Assembly (NCBI RefSeq): GCF_014207435.1
Contig: NZ_JACHGH010000003.1
Span: 62,001-126,000 of the forward strand
Length of the DNA: 64,000 bases
From: Salirhabdus euzebyi
Lineage (GTDB): Bacteria > Bacillota > Bacilli > Bacillales > Alkalibacillaceae
Reading direction: 5' to 3'
The notes under the pieces are model-generated. The model did no database searches. It saw only the letters and a list, made by a program, of their open reading frames with translations, and was not told where the DNA came from. This document shows, piece by piece, positions 34,980 to 44,591 of this stretch; the stretch's first letter is position 1; each line of letters begins with the position of its first letter. A program made the translations under genes and the position numbers.

Positions 34980-36709
34980 TATGCACCTGAGGCATAGGTT
35001 TGATCTGCATATACAAGTTGTTTATACATCATTGAACTCTCTAATAGTTCGTCATGGGTGCCTTTGGCAGTTATTTGTCCTTTATCCATTACGAAGATAA
35101 CATCAGCATTGCGGACTGTTGAAAGTCTATGGGCAATAACAATCGTTGTTTTTCCTCTTCGTATATGATCAAAATGACCTTGGACTTTTCTTTCTGTTTC
35201 CAAGTCAAGTGCAGAAGTTGCTTCGTCTAATATTAATACTTCGGGATTATTAACAATAACTCTAGCCAAAGCAAGCCTTTGCCGTTGACCACCCGATAAC
35301 GTAATTCCTCTTTCACCAATTTTTGTTTCTAGACCATGGGGGAGCAATTTTATATAATCATTCATTTCCGTTAATGTAATAGCTAAATCGATTTGTTCAT
35401 CTGAAATATTCTTTCTCCCCATTGTAATGTTATTTCTGATTGTATCAGGGAAAAGATAAGGCTCCTGTGAAACAATTCCCACTTTTTTCATCCAGTCACT
35501 ATATTTCACTTGATGAAACGGTATCCCATTTACATACATTTCACCTTCTGTTTGATGATAAAATCGAATTAGCAACTGTGCAATAGTCGATTTTCCACCA
35601 CCACTCGTTCCAACAAAAGCTACTTTTTTACCGGTAGGTATGGTGAGTGTCAAATCATTTAATACCTGCTTTTCTTCATCGTGCTGATAAGAAAAGGAAA
35701 CTTTTTCGAACCGAATTTCCTTCACATTCTCTTTTAATGGTATGGAACCTTGTTTTTCTATTGGGCCATCCATGACAGAACGTATTCGATCTATTAATGC
35801 ATACTTACTTGAAAGGTTCATACTATATTCAAATAATCGTTGTAGTGCATCCATGAGTTGTGAAGTGAATTGGTACACGACAAGGAAAAGACCGATGGAA
35901 ATAGTTCCTTGAATCACACCATAGCCACCATAACCTAACACAATAATATTAGCTCCCCACTTAATCGGTTCACTAGCTAGAAGCTGGCGATTCGTAATCT
36001 TAGCCTCTGTCATCACTGCATCGAAATACTTTCGAAAATATTTGTTGTACATTTTAGTTTCCCAATTTAATCTGTTGAAGGCCATCACTTCTCGAGTAGA
36101 TGCGATACCTTCTTCCATATGAATAAGAAGGTCAGTTTTTTTGTTTTGAACATCTTTAGTAGCTTGACGAATACGAGAAACAAAATATTTACCAGTTAAA
36201 ACATACAAAATACCGAACAGAAAAATAGATAACAACAGTAGGGGACTAGAAAGTAAAATAATAATAGAAAGTAGAACAATTGTGACTACTGTTTGAAAAA
36301 ACCTTGGTAAAAATCCACCAATAGTCCCTGCAATCTGTTCTACATCATATGATAGAAAATGGACATATTTTGTAACTCGATTATTATGATAGGTTTGAAC
36401 AGGTATTTTTTGCATGTACCCCATAAATTCATGAGTTAATAAGGATCGTATTTTTGCTTGTATACGATGAAAAGTATGTGGAGCAATTGTGAACAATACA
36501 GCATAGGCAATAAAAGAAACGGCAAACAGGAGTAAAATTCCTCCCAATTTCTCATAATGCCCTTGTAAAAAAACATCATCAATAATATGCTTTTGTAACC
36601 ATGTTGTTGCCGTAACAGCTAAAGTTTCAAAACATAACAAAAGAAGAGATAAAAGAAACATCCATTTTACTTGTTTCATGTATTTGAGTAACCATTTTAT
36701 ATTTTCCAA
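34979..36709 (-). CDS. ABC transporter permease/ATPase, heterodimer subunit B
   Basis: This 576-aa half-transporter has an N-terminal six-helix membrane domain (about 1-310) and an ATPase domain with Walker A GTSGGGKST, signature LSGGQRQRLALARV, Walker B LILDEATSALD with catalytic Glu, and the switch His in IAHRLST. It belongs to multidrug/lipid exporters of the YfiB-YfiC or BmrCD kind. The ribosome site AAAGGAGA favours TTG 36709 (MENIKWLLKYMK) over the TTG at 36727 that overlaps it. It is coupled to the upstream subunit gene. Confidence 0.87.
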   Translation of the reverse strand: MENIKWLLKYMKQVKWMFLLSLLLLCFETLAVTATTWLQKHIIDDVFLQGHYEKLGGILLLFAVSFIAYAVLFTIAPHTFHRIQAKIRSLLTHEFMGYMQKIPVQTYHNNRVTKYVHFLSYDVEQIAGTIGGFLPRFFQTVVTIVLLSIIILLSSPLLLLSIFLFGILYVLTGKYFVSRIRQATKDVQNKKTDLLIHMEEGIASTREVMAFNRLNWETKMYNKYFRKYFDAVMTEAKITNRQLLASEPIKWGANIIVLGYGGYGVIQGTISIGLFLVVYQFTSQLMDALQRLFEYSMNLSSKYALIDRIRSVMDGPIEKQGSIPLKENVKEIRFEKVSFSYQHDEEKQVLNDLTLTIPTGKKVAFVGTSGGGKSTIAQLLIRFYHQTEGEMYVNGIPFHQVKYSDWMKKVGIVSQEPYLFPDTIRNNITMGRKNISDEQIDLAITLTEMNDYIKLLPHGLETKIGERGITLSGGQRQRLALARVIVNNPEVLILDEATSALDLETERKVQGHFDHIRRGKTTIVIAHRLSTVRNADVIFVMDKGQITAKGTHDELLESSMMYKQLVYADQTYASGA

Positions 36710-36723
36710 AGAATAGTCTCCTT

Positions 36724-38490
36724 TCAACCAATTCTTTTTTGTTCCCCTTCAGCAAGTTCAAAAAAGAGACCTTTTTGATGCATTAACTCTTCGTATGTTC
36801 CTTGTTCTGCAACAGTCCCATTGTGTAAAACAATAATCTGATCATAGTCTTGGATTGTAGAGAGACGGTGTGCAACGGTAAATGTCGTTCTGCCTTGTAA
36901 TAAATCATCAAGTGCCTTTTGTACAGCTAATTCACTTACATTATCTAGGGCAGCTGTTGCTTCATCCAGCAATATAATTTGTGGGTTTTTCAAAAACATC
37001 CGAGCAATGGCAATTCGTTGTTTTTGTCCACCAGATAATTTAATTCCTCTTTCTCCAATTAGGGTATCATAGCCATTTTCTAACTCAATAATGAAATCAT
37101 GAGCATAAGCTGCTTTTGCTGCCGCTTCAATTTGTTCATCAGAAGCAGATGGATCACCGAATTTTATATTTTCCCGTACCGAAGACCCAAATAAATAGGT
37201 CTCTTGAAATACAAAGCCAATTGCTTCACGTAACTGACTTATACTCAATTCTGTCAAAGGAACCCCGTCTAGCAATATTTTCCCTTCATTCGGATCATAA
37301 AATCTACCGAGTAGTTTTAACATGGTAGACTTTCCATTACCACTTGTACCCACTATCGCAACACGCTTTCCTGCATCTACATGTAAATGAAATTTTTTTA
37401 GAACGTCACCAGAACCAGGATAACGGAAAGACACATTTTGAAATGACACCTGACCCTTTATATGACGAATATGCCTTGGTTGTTCTGCTTCGACAATATC
37501 GGGTTTCACTTTCATAAATTGATAGATTTTGTCTATTTGATACATGAGAACTCTTTGCTCTGTTAAGGAAGTGATGACAGATGTTAAGCGGTGCATTGCT
37601 GCGAAATAATAGAGCAAAAAGGTCGAAAATTCTCCTACTGATAGGGAACCATCTTGTACGAGAAATGATCCATAGATTAGGATAGCTATTGCACCACCAT
37701 AGTAGGATAAACGACGTACGGTTCCACGCAAGTACGCGTATAAGTATGCTTTAACCATCGTCTTGTTGTATGTATCAACTTTTTCATTCAGTCGCTCCAT
37801 TTCCCAGTTTTCAGCGGAATAGGACCTGACTTCTATTAATGCTGATAGTGATTCATATATTTTTTGGTTTAAGCTAATTCGATTCGTGCTCAAATCTCTA
37901 CTCAATTCAGAAGCTTTTTTTTCAAATCGTGGACCAATAGCGTAATAGAGTAAAAACGAAGGGATGATAATTAGGGCTAGTTGAACGTTTACCGTAAACA
38001 TCAGTATGACGGCAATGGTTGAAAAAACAGCTTCTCTTATCATGAATGGTAAAAACCGGCGGTATAAGTCTTGAAATGCCGTTACTTCCGTATTCATTAA
38101 TGATAGCGTTTCTCCAACAGGATGTTTCTCAAAATAGGAAAAGCCTAATCGTCGTAAGTGTTGAAAAATAGAAAAATGAATGTCTCTTGCTGCTCTTTCC
38201 TGTACATGCCGTTGAAGGTTATTTTCTACTGTACGGAAATAGATCATGACAAGAACTAACACAACCATACCGCTTAGTAAGAAGAAGAACAGAGAAGAAT
38301 TTCGTTCTGGTACAATTACATCGATAAAATACTGAATAAATTTCGGTATGAGAAGTTCAATACCCGTAACAAAAATACTGATCATAACGATTAGGAAAAA
38401 CAATTTACGATAAGGCTTCAAAAAAGATATTGCCCACAAGTAAATCTTAAATAGGTGGGAGGGTTTTAAAGTAGATGATGAAGGGTCCAT
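36724..38490 (-). CDS. ABC transporter permease/ATPase, heterodimer subunit A
   Basis: This 588-aa half-transporter has a membrane domain to about residue 330, then Walker A GTSGNGKST, the Q-loop in GFVFQETYLFG, signature LSGGQKQRIAIARM, Walker B ILLDEATAALD and AHRLST. Both subunits keep canonical ATPase motifs, so this is not a pair with one degenerate site. The gene starts ATG after GGAGAGG and lies directly upstream of its partner on the minus strand. Export of a drug or lipid is likely; the substrate is unknown. Confidence 0.88.
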   Translation of the reverse strand: MDPSSSTLKPSHLFKIYLWAISFLKPYRKLFFLIVMISIFVTGIELLIPKFIQYFIDVIVPERNSSLFFFLLSGMVVLVLVMIYFRTVENNLQRHVQERAARDIHFSIFQHLRRLGFSYFEKHPVGETLSLMNTEVTAFQDLYRRFLPFMIREAVFSTIAVILMFTVNVQLALIIIPSFLLYYAIGPRFEKKASELSRDLSTNRISLNQKIYESLSALIEVRSYSAENWEMERLNEKVDTYNKTMVKAYLYAYLRGTVRRLSYYGGAIAILIYGSFLVQDGSLSVGEFSTFLLYYFAAMHRLTSVITSLTEQRVLMYQIDKIYQFMKVKPDIVEAEQPRHIRHIKGQVSFQNVSFRYPGSGDVLKKFHLHVDAGKRVAIVGTSGNGKSTMLKLLGRFYDPNEGKILLDGVPLTELSISQLREAIGFVFQETYLFGSSVRENIKFGDPSASDEQIEAAAKAAYAHDFIIELENGYDTLIGERGIKLSGGQKQRIAIARMFLKNPQIILLDEATAALDNVSELAVQKALDDLLQGRTTFTVAHRLSTIQDYDQIIVLHNGTVAEQGTYEELMHQKGLFFELAEGEQKRIG

Positions 38491-38618
38491 TTTTCCTCTC
38501 CTAACATTATTTTCTATCGAAGAAATATTATTTTACATCACATAACATTCTGTTTCCATATTAATTACATGAAAGTAATGAAAAAAACAAAAAAAGAGTT
38601 ACTAGAAGCATAAATAAC

Positions 38619-38632
38619 AGGAAGCGCTTACA
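38619..38632 (+). promoter_or_regulatory. CcpA cre site candidate upstream of ilvD
   Basis: AGGAAGCGCTTACA matches TGNAANCGNTNNCA except at the first base. It lies about 70 bases upstream of the ilvD -35, a position compatible with CcpA activation as known for branched-chain amino acid genes in B. subtilis. Confidence 0.55.
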
Positions 38633-38687
38633 TTAAATGTGTTGATACATTAACGATTTTTCTTTTTTAAAAAAAGGTTAAAAATAA

Positions 38688-38716
38688 TTGAAATATTCAG
38701 AAATAACCTTTATAGT
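38688..38716 (+). promoter_or_regulatory. Sigma-A promoter of ilvD
   Basis: TTGAAA (38688-38693) and TATAGT (38711-38716) are separated by exactly 17 bases, with the ATG about 30 bases downstream. The short leader leaves no room for a T-box. Confidence 0.8.
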
Positions 38717-38746
38717 AGTTTGAAAAGATGGGGAGGCATATACATA

Positions 38747-40426
38747 ATGAAAAAAGACTTGCGGATAAAAAGTAAAGTTTTTGATGATCAAAAACGAGCA
38801 CCAAACCGTGCCATGCTTCGTGCAGTTGGTGTAACAGACGAGGATTTTAAGAAGCCAATGATTGGTGTTGCTAGTACGTGGAGCGAGGTAACACCTTGTA
38901 ATATCCATATAGATAAGCTAGCATTGAGTGCCAAAGAAGGTGCAAGGGAAGCAGGAGGAGTTCCTCTCATTTTTAATACGATTACCGTCTCTGACGGAAT
39001 TTCAATGGGTACAAGCGGGATGCGCTATTCCTTACCAAGTCGTGATGTCATAGCTGATTCCATCGAAACAGTAGTTGGCGCAGAAAATTTAGACGGGCTA
39101 GTTGCAATCGGAGGGTGTGATAAAAATATTCCTGGCTGTATGATCGCCATCGGACACTCTGAAGTACCAGCAGTTTTCGTTTATGGTGGTACCATTGCAC
39201 CTGGTTTTCGAAACGGGGAAAAGCTAGATATCGTTTCCGTATTTGAAGGAGTAGGTAAGCATAATAACGGTGATATTAACGACGACGAGCTTCATGGTAT
39301 AGAATGCCACGCATGTCCTGGAGCAGGATCTTGTGGAGGAATGTACACGGCTAATACGATGGCGACTGCTGTAGAGGCACTTGGAATGAGTTTACCTGGA
39401 AGCTCCTCTAACCCCGCAGAGTCTACATATAAGTTGGAAGATTGTCGACAGGCAGGGGAAGCTGTTTATCATTTACTTGAAAAAGAAATCTATCCAAAAG
39501 ACATTATGACAAAAGAAGCGTTTGAAAATGCGATAACACTCGTCATGGCTTTAGGCGGATCCACTAATGCTGTATTGCACTTGTTAGCTATCGCTCATTC
39601 CATCAATGTTGATTTAACAATGGATGATTTTGATCGTATGCAAAAGAAAGTTCCTCACATTGCAGACTTAAAACCGAGCGGGAAATACGTCATGCAGGAC
39701 TTACATAATGTTGGCGGAGTTCCGGCTGTTATGAAGGTATTATTAGATGCAGGCTATTTGCATGGGGACTGCTTAACTGTTACAGGAAAAACGTTAGCAG
39801 AAAACCTTGCAGATGCACCACAACTTCAAGAGGGACAAAAGATTATCTTGCCATTTGAGAAGCCTTATCGTGAAACAGGACCTCTTGTCATTTTAAAAGG
39901 AAATTTAGCTCCAAACGGGGCAGTAGCTAAGGTTTCCGGTGTAAAAGTGAAACGTCATACCGGGCCTGCTCGAGTCTATAATACAGAGGAAGAAGCGACT
40001 AATGCCGTCATCAACAATGAAATAAACGAAGGTGATGTGCTGGTCATTCGTTATGAAGGGCCTAAGGGTGGACCTGGAATGCCAGAAATGCTTTCTATTT
40101 CTGCTATTTTAGTTGGAAAAGGACTTGGTGAAAAAGTAGCTCTGTTAACGGATGGTAGATTTTCCGGGGGCACACATGGATTAGTAGTTGGACATATCGC
40201 ACCAGAAGCCCAGGTTGGAGGACCTATTGCACTGTTACAAGAAGGAGACCTCGTCACCATAGATTCAGAACTTCAAGAAATTACGATGGAGGTAGCAGCA
40301 GAAGAGTTAAAAAGACGTCAAGAAAAGTGGGTTCAGCCTCCACTATACAAAAAAGGGGTGTTAGGGAAATACGCCCACAATGTATCTTGTTCCTCTAAAG
40401 GAGCCGTAACGGATTACGTTAAGTAA
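38747..40426 (+). CDS. ilvD: Dihydroxy-acid dehydratase
   Basis: This 559-aa iron-sulfur enzyme converts 2,3-dihydroxy acids to 2-keto acids in isoleucine and valine synthesis. Cluster and active-site motifs are intact: [15 protein letters not shown] (about 111), [27 protein letters not shown] (about 187-213), [16 protein letters not shown], and the C-terminal [22 protein letters not shown]. Length matches the family. GGGGAGG sets ATG 38747; nine extra upstream codons lack a ribosome site. It stands alone, not in an ilv-leu operon, with promoter and cre site upstream. Confidence 0.96.
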   Translation: MKKDLRIKSKVFDDQKRAPNRAMLRAVGVTDEDFKKPMIGVASTWSEVTPCNIHIDKLALSAKEGAREAGGVPLIFNTITVSDGISMGTSGMRYSLPSRDVIADSIETVVGAENLDGLVAIGGCDKNIPGCMIAIGHSEVPAVFVYGGTIAPGFRNGEKLDIVSVFEGVGKHNNGDINDDELHGIECHACPGAGSCGGMYTANTMATAVEALGMSLPGSSSNPAESTYKLEDCRQAGEAVYHLLEKEIYPKDIMTKEAFENAITLVMALGGSTNAVLHLLAIAHSINVDLTMDDFDRMQKKVPHIADLKPSGKYVMQDLHNVGGVPAVMKVLLDAGYLHGDCLTVTGKTLAENLADAPQLQEGQKIILPFEKPYRETGPLVILKGNLAPNGAVAKVSGVKVKRHTGPARVYNTEEEATNAVINNEINEGDVLVIRYEGPKGGPGMPEMLSISAILVGKGLGEKVALLTDGRFSGGTHGLVVGHIAPEAQVGGPIALLQEGDLVTIDSELQEITMEVAAEELKRRQEKWVQPPLYKKGVLGKYAHNVSCSSKGAVTDYVK

Positions 40427-40436
40427 AAAAATAGGT

Positions 40437-40472
40437 AGCTCTCTGAAATCCATTTTTCAGAGAGCATTTTTT
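40437..40472 (+). terminator. Rho-independent terminator of ilvD
   Basis: GCTCTCTGAAA (40438-40448) and TTTCAGAGAGC (40455-40465), then T6. Confidence 0.92.
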
Positions 40473-40505
40473 ATGTTCATCATGCTATAATGATGAACAT
40501 AAAAA
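40468..40505. repeat. Perfect 16-bp-arm palindrome upstream of the HAD gene
   Basis: TTTTTATGTTCATCAT (40468-40483) and its exact complement (40490-40505) flank GCTATA. The centre contains TATAAT (40486-40491), so it may be an operator over a -10 element; no good -35 is seen. Alternatively it is a second terminator back to back with that of ilvD. Confidence 0.7.
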
Positions 40506-40527
40506 CAAAGGTGGGATAAACTAGAAA

Positions 40528-41181
40528 ATGAGGAAATACAGTGTTGTTCTTTTCGATTTAGATGGAACACTTTCAGACCCCAAAATAGGAATAACAAAAT
40601 CAGTTCAGTACGCTTTATCCAAAATGGGAATAGAGGAGAAAAGTTTAGAAAAACTTGAATCCTTCATTGGCCCACCTTTGCACGAGTCATTCGCATCCAT
40701 TTATGGTTTCCGTTCTACTGAGGTTGACAGGGCAATTAAATACTATCGGGAGCGTTTTAAAGAGAAGGGAATGTATGAAAATACATTATATGCTGGGATT
40801 GAAAATCTATTAAAATCCTTAAAAGAAATGGACTATACACTTGCAGTAGCTACGTCAAAACCTACTATATTTTCAGAACAAATACTAGAGTATTTTAAGA
40901 TCAAATCCCATTTTGATCTTATAGTCGGTAGTAACCTTGATGGAACGCATTCTGCCAAAACGGAAATCATTCAATACCTTCTAGAACACTTCCAGATAAT
41001 CCCTCCATCAGAATTTATTATGATTGGGGATCGCAAGCACGATATTATTGGTGCCACTAATACTAACATTCATTCCATAGGGGTCACATATGGGTATGGT
41101 TCCACTGAAGAATTGACAGAGGCTCATCCAACATACCTAGTTCATGCAGTTCACGATATTCTACCATTTTTCAGGAGGTAA
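40528..41181 (+). CDS. HAD-family phosphatase (Gph/PpaX-like)
   Basis: This 217-aa HAD subfamily IA hydrolase has motif I FDLDGTLSDPK (nucleophile Asp10), motif II ATSKP (about 109), the conserved Lys in SAKTEII and motif III IMIGDRKHDIIGA. It resembles phosphoglycolate phosphatase and 5'-nucleotidase-type HAD proteins; substrate unknown. It lies 2 bases before the 5'-nucleotidase gene, so the pair probably works on nucleotides or sugar phosphates; that is inference from context. Confidence 0.82.
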   Translation: MRKYSVVLFDLDGTLSDPKIGITKSVQYALSKMGIEEKSLEKLESFIGPPLHESFASIYGFRSTEVDRAIKYYRERFKEKGMYENTLYAGIENLLKSLKEMDYTLAVATSKPTIFSEQILEYFKIKSHFDLIVGSNLDGTHSAKTEIIQYLLEHFQIIPPSEFIMIGDRKHDIIGATNTNIHSIGVTYGYGSTEELTEAHPTYLVHAVHDILPFFRR

Positions 41182-41183
41182 TT

Positions 41184-42569
41184 ATGAAGCTTAAAATATT
41201 ACATACAAACGATGTTCATAGTAACTTTGAAAATTTTTCAAAAGCCGCTTCTCTTATTAAGGAATTAAAGGATGATCATACAATCCTTTTAGATGGTGGT
41301 GACTTTGCCGACTTTAAGAGCATTGAGCTCCGAGGAACCAAAGGTATAGCGGCTATTGAGTTATTACAAGCAGTCGGTTATGAAGCAATAACAATCGGAA
41401 ATAATGAAACGTTCAATGGGGTAGATGTATTAGAGCATATGGCAAGTACAAGCTCTATACCTTTTATTAGTAACAATTTATTGAAAAAGGATCTAACTAA
41501 AATTAACGGTGTCGTCACAAGCACCATTATCGAAAAAAACGGCGTACGAATATTAATTACTGGATCCTCACCTGATATAGGAGATTTTAATGATGGATTA
41601 GGTGTACATATTAACGATTATGAAGAGGCGGTAGTACGAGAGTTAGAAAAAAATAGTGATCAATATGATATTTCCATTTTGTTAAGTCATATTGGCACAG
41701 ACGCTGACCAAGTGTTAGCAGAGAAAATAAACGATATTAATATCATTTTATCTGCTCACGATCACCAGCTTTACACAGAAGCTAAAATAATTAATGGAAC
41801 GATTTTGAATAGTGCTGGAAATTATGCAGAGCACGTTGGCGTACTTGAGGTGGAAGTAGAGAAAAATAGAGTAACTCTGTTACATTCCGTAACAATGCCG
41901 ACAAAAGATGCACCAATAGATGAAACAATCTTATCAATTTTAAGAAAAAATAAGGAAATTGCTGTCGAAAATTTAAGCCGTCCACTTTATTCTTTAGCCA
42001 AGCCTTTATGGCATGATGTTATAGAAGAAAACCCAATTTCTAATTTAATTGCCGACGGTTTAAAGGATATGCTTCAAACTGATATAGGATTAATTAATAG
42101 TGGGATCGTAAATTCGGGTATTTTTCATTTTATGTCGAATAAAAAATTAATCGAAATATGTCCATCTCCTCTTAATCCGACATACTTTGAAGTACAAGGG
42201 AAGGATTTATTTGAAGCACTAGTACAATCCCTTGACGCGCAAATTTGTTTAAGTGATGGAAGAGGACCAGGATTTAGAGGTAAGTTTGTAGGTAGTCTAC
42301 ACATCTCTGGAGCAGAAATTGTTCACGATGGAAAAAACATATTGGAGATTAAAATAGGAAACGAACCACTAATCGAAGAAAAATGGTATTCAGTTGGAAG
42401 CTCAGACTATTTGCAACGAGGATCTGGTTATCCTTCACTAGCTAATAATCGAAACGTTAGCTATCGACCAGAAGAAATTCGTGACGTCATCAACCTTTAC
42501 GCAAACAAAACAGAATACATGGATATGACGAAGCACAATAGATGGAAAGTAGCTGTACATAGTCGTTAA
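41184..42569 (+). CDS. 5'-nucleotidase / UDP-sugar hydrolase family metallophosphatase
   Basis: This 461-aa two-domain metallophosphoesterase has the N-terminal catalytic domain LHTNDVHSNFENF, LLDGGDFADF, GNNETFNG and SAHDHQLY (metal ligands), and the C-terminal 5'-nucleotidase domain with EENPISNLIADGL, DIGLINSGIV and the substrate-stacking YLQRGSGYPSL. No signal peptide is present, so unlike UshA it should be cytoplasmic, as with B. subtilis YunD. GGAGG precedes ATG 41184. Second gene of a two-gene operon. Confidence 0.87.
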   Translation: MKLKILHTNDVHSNFENFSKAASLIKELKDDHTILLDGGDFADFKSIELRGTKGIAAIELLQAVGYEAITIGNNETFNGVDVLEHMASTSSIPFISNNLLKKDLTKINGVVTSTIIEKNGVRILITGSSPDIGDFNDGLGVHINDYEEAVVRELEKNSDQYDISILLSHIGTDADQVLAEKINDINIILSAHDHQLYTEAKIINGTILNSAGNYAEHVGVLEVEVEKNRVTLLHSVTMPTKDAPIDETILSILRKNKEIAVENLSRPLYSLAKPLWHDVIEENPISNLIADGLKDMLQTDIGLINSGIVNSGIFHFMSNKKLIEICPSPLNPTYFEVQGKDLFEALVQSLDAQICLSDGRGPGFRGKFVGSLHISGAEIVHDGKNILEIKIGNEPLIEEKWYSVGSSDYLQRGSGYPSLANNRNVSYRPEEIRDVINLYANKTEYMDMTKHNRWKVAVHSR

Positions 42570-42577
42570 TCTATAAT

Positions 42578-42609
42578 CAAGGTACTGTTTAATAGCAGTA
42601 CTTTTTTTT
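42578..42609 (+). terminator. Rho-independent terminator
   Basis: AAGGTACTG and CAGTACTTT (one G-U pair) with T8. The downstream AAAGGAGG at 42638-42645 is followed only by a possible 9-codon frame starting at ATA and is not called as a gene. Confidence 0.85.
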
Positions 42610-42749
42610 ATGCAATTTTTCAAATGCCACTTTGAAAAAAGGAGGAATAACGATAAAAGCAGAGGAAAAAAATAATAATTGAACCTCACTCTATTTGAAA
42701 TAACGCTTACATTAAATTCAATTTAGGCTATTTTCGTAAAGATTGTTGT

Positions 42750-43291
42750 CATTTATATCACAGTTGATGGAAACTGCGACGTAACTTATGTAGGGTTTGC
42801 TCTTTGAAGCAGCTAGGTGCTAAACGGCCGCTCCGGCAGAATACTTCGCTTTCCACGGGTTCCCACTGAGCCTCCTCGACTTCGTCTCAGGGGTCTCACT
42901 TAGGTCACAGGTCCCGTAGGAGTCTACGTATTCTGCCTCCGCTATGATAAATGTTTTGATTTATGAGTAGTAATACCACTCCATTTATCTTTTGGGGAGT
43001 CTTCTCGCTCTTACAGCCCACCATTCTAAGCAGCGGAAACATGCGAGACTCCTCGAAAATAAAACGCAATTTTCTTCGTGCGATGTAAAGCTGCCGAAGC
43101 GTTCCTTGTCCTATGGGAGAGCAAGAGTCTGAAGACCCCCGAGACGAGCGCTCTTTGCTCGCGAGCAGGCTGAGGCCCTGCCCATGGAAAGCGAGTATTT
43201 TTCCGCGGCTACGGACTACCACTCATCTTGTACAGAGTGGGCTTCGCACACGTAAAGTTACTTCGTAGTTTAAGGATATTGTGAAAATAAC
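42750..43291. repeat. MITE-like element with imperfect terminal inverted repeats
   Basis: This noncoding block of about 540 bases is G+C-richer than its flanks. The left end (TCACAGTTGATGGAAACTGC then GACGTAACTTATG, 42758-42790) is inverted and imperfectly repeated at the right end (CGTAAAGTTACTTCGTAGTT then TAAGGATATTGTGA, 43251-43284). Nested inside, GAATACTTCGCTTTCCACGG (42840-42859) is inverted at about 43183-43206. No transposase is encoded. An internally deleted relative lies at 25890-26145. Confidence 0.7.
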
Positions 43292-43318
43292 AATCTATAG
43301 AAAACAGCCTAAATATAA

Positions 43319-43358
43319 CAATATGACATTTGTCATATTGTTTTGCTGACATGTATGA
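43319..43358. promoter_or_regulatory. DesR-type operator upstream of des
   Basis: CAATATGACA (43319-43328) and its complement (43331-43340) form a perfect palindrome around TT. A second partial copy TGACATGTATGAC follows at 43346-43358. Paired TGACA-centred sites upstream of des are where phosphorylated DesR binds in B. subtilis. Confidence 0.8.
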
Positions 43359-43444
43359 CTTCTTTAATTCGTTGGTTTTTTTTACTATTAAATAACAAAC
43401 AATAAGAAAAAAGCTAAAGGTTTTTGTTAAAGGAGGAAATTCCT

Positions 43445-44494
43445 ATGAGTAAAGAAAAACAAGCACAATTAAAAAAAGAAGTAGCACCATTTGAAAAATC
43501 AGATACAAAAGCAAGTATTATCCAAATACTTAATACGATTCCACCATTTTTTATCGTGTGGTTCCTAGCTTATCAAAGTTTATCCATATCGATATGGTTG
43601 ACATTTGGACTTGCCGTGGTAGCAGCAGGATTTATGGTGAGAATGTTCATTATTTTTCATGACTGCGCACATTTGTCATTTTTTAAAAGTAACAAGGCAA
43701 ACAGAGTTTTAGGAACAATCACAGGGATATTTACTCACTTTGCTTATGAAAAATGGAAACGTAGCCACTCTATTCACCATGCTACTAGCGGAAACTTAGA
43801 TAAACGTGGTACAGGTGATATGTGGGTTATGACGGTTGATGAATATGTTGAAGCTGGTTTCTGGCTTAAGCTTTGGTACCGTCTCTATCGTAACCCGATT
43901 GTCATGTTTGGATTTGGTCCTATTTATCTTTTTATCATAGAGAACCGTTTTAACAGAAAAGGTGCGAGACGTAGAGAAAGACTTAACACTTACTTGATAA
44001 ACGTTTCTATTGCTAGTATTTATGCTGTATTGATTTGGACATTGGGCTGGCAAGCAGTTCTGACTGTTCAGTTACCAATGTTATTCGTAGCAGGAACGCT
44101 CGGTATTTGGTTGTTTTATGTACAACACCAGTTCGAAGACTCTTACTTTGAAAATGAAGATGAGTGGGATTACGTAAAAGCAGCAGTGGATGGTAGCTCC
44201 TATTATAAACTACCAAAAGTTTTACAATGGGTAACTGGTAACATTGGCTTCCATCACGTTCACCACTTAAGCCCTAAAGTACCAAACTATTATTTAGAAC
44301 AAGCTCACGAATCAACACCTCCATTACAAAAAGCAACAACAATTACGTTGCTATCTAGTTTAGTTTCGATTCGCTTCCGATTATACGATGAGAAAAATAA
44401 AACATTCGTAGGCTTTAAGGAAGCAAAGAGACTTGTGGAAAAATCAAAACTAGGCCTGTCTTTGAAAAGTAGCGAACCTATTCATAATAAGTAA
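43445..44494 (+). CDS. des: Membrane acyl-lipid fatty acid desaturase
   Basis: This 349-aa di-iron desaturase inserts a double bond into acyl chains of existing membrane lipids on cooling. All three histidine boxes are present: HDCAH (about 77), HSIHH (about 112) and HHVHH (about 277), between four membrane segments. Length and order follow B. subtilis Des (delta-5). AAAGGAGG sets ATG 43445 (MSKEKQAQ). It is followed by desK-desR, the sensor-regulator pair that controls it. Confidence 0.94.
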   Translation: MSKEKQAQLKKEVAPFEKSDTKASIIQILNTIPPFFIVWFLAYQSLSISIWLTFGLAVVAAGFMVRMFIIFHDCAHLSFFKSNKANRVLGTITGIFTHFAYEKWKRSHSIHHATSGNLDKRGTGDMWVMTVDEYVEAGFWLKLWYRLYRNPIVMFGFGPIYLFIIENRFNRKGARRRERLNTYLINVSIASIYAVLIWTLGWQAVLTVQLPMLFVAGTLGIWLFYVQHQFEDSYFENEDEWDYVKAAVDGSSYYKLPKVLQWVTGNIGFHHVHHLSPKVPNYYLEQAHESTPPLQKATTITLLSSLVSIRFRLYDEKNKTFVGFKEAKRLVEKSKLGLSLKSSEPIHNK

Positions 44495-44500
44495 AAATGT

Positions 44501-44533
44501 GAGAAACCCTTCAACGATGAAGGGTTTCTTTCC
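44501..44533 (+). terminator. Terminator between des and desK
   Basis: GAGAAACCCTTC and GAAGGGTTTC form a 10-bp stem with T3. It would limit read-through from the strongly induced des transcript into desKR. Confidence 0.82.
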
Positions 44534-44591
44534 TATATGAGATAACTGTTATATAGTTAATATAAAGAGTAGAGAGTAGAAGGAGTCAAAC

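Noticed and set aside
42638-42685. AAAGGAGG followed by a 9-codon frame starting at ATA
   Set aside because: It is too short to judge and has no conservation evidence; a relic or chance is likelier than a gene.
42696-42715. cre-like sequence AACGCTTACA near 42705
   Set aside because: Only the right half matches the consensus, and it lies between a terminator and a repeat with no promoter.
42905-43222. 105-codon open frame on the minus strand
   Set aside because: It lies wholly inside the MITE-like repeat, has repeat-derived composition (Arg/Ser/Leu-rich), no ribosome site and no family resemblance.
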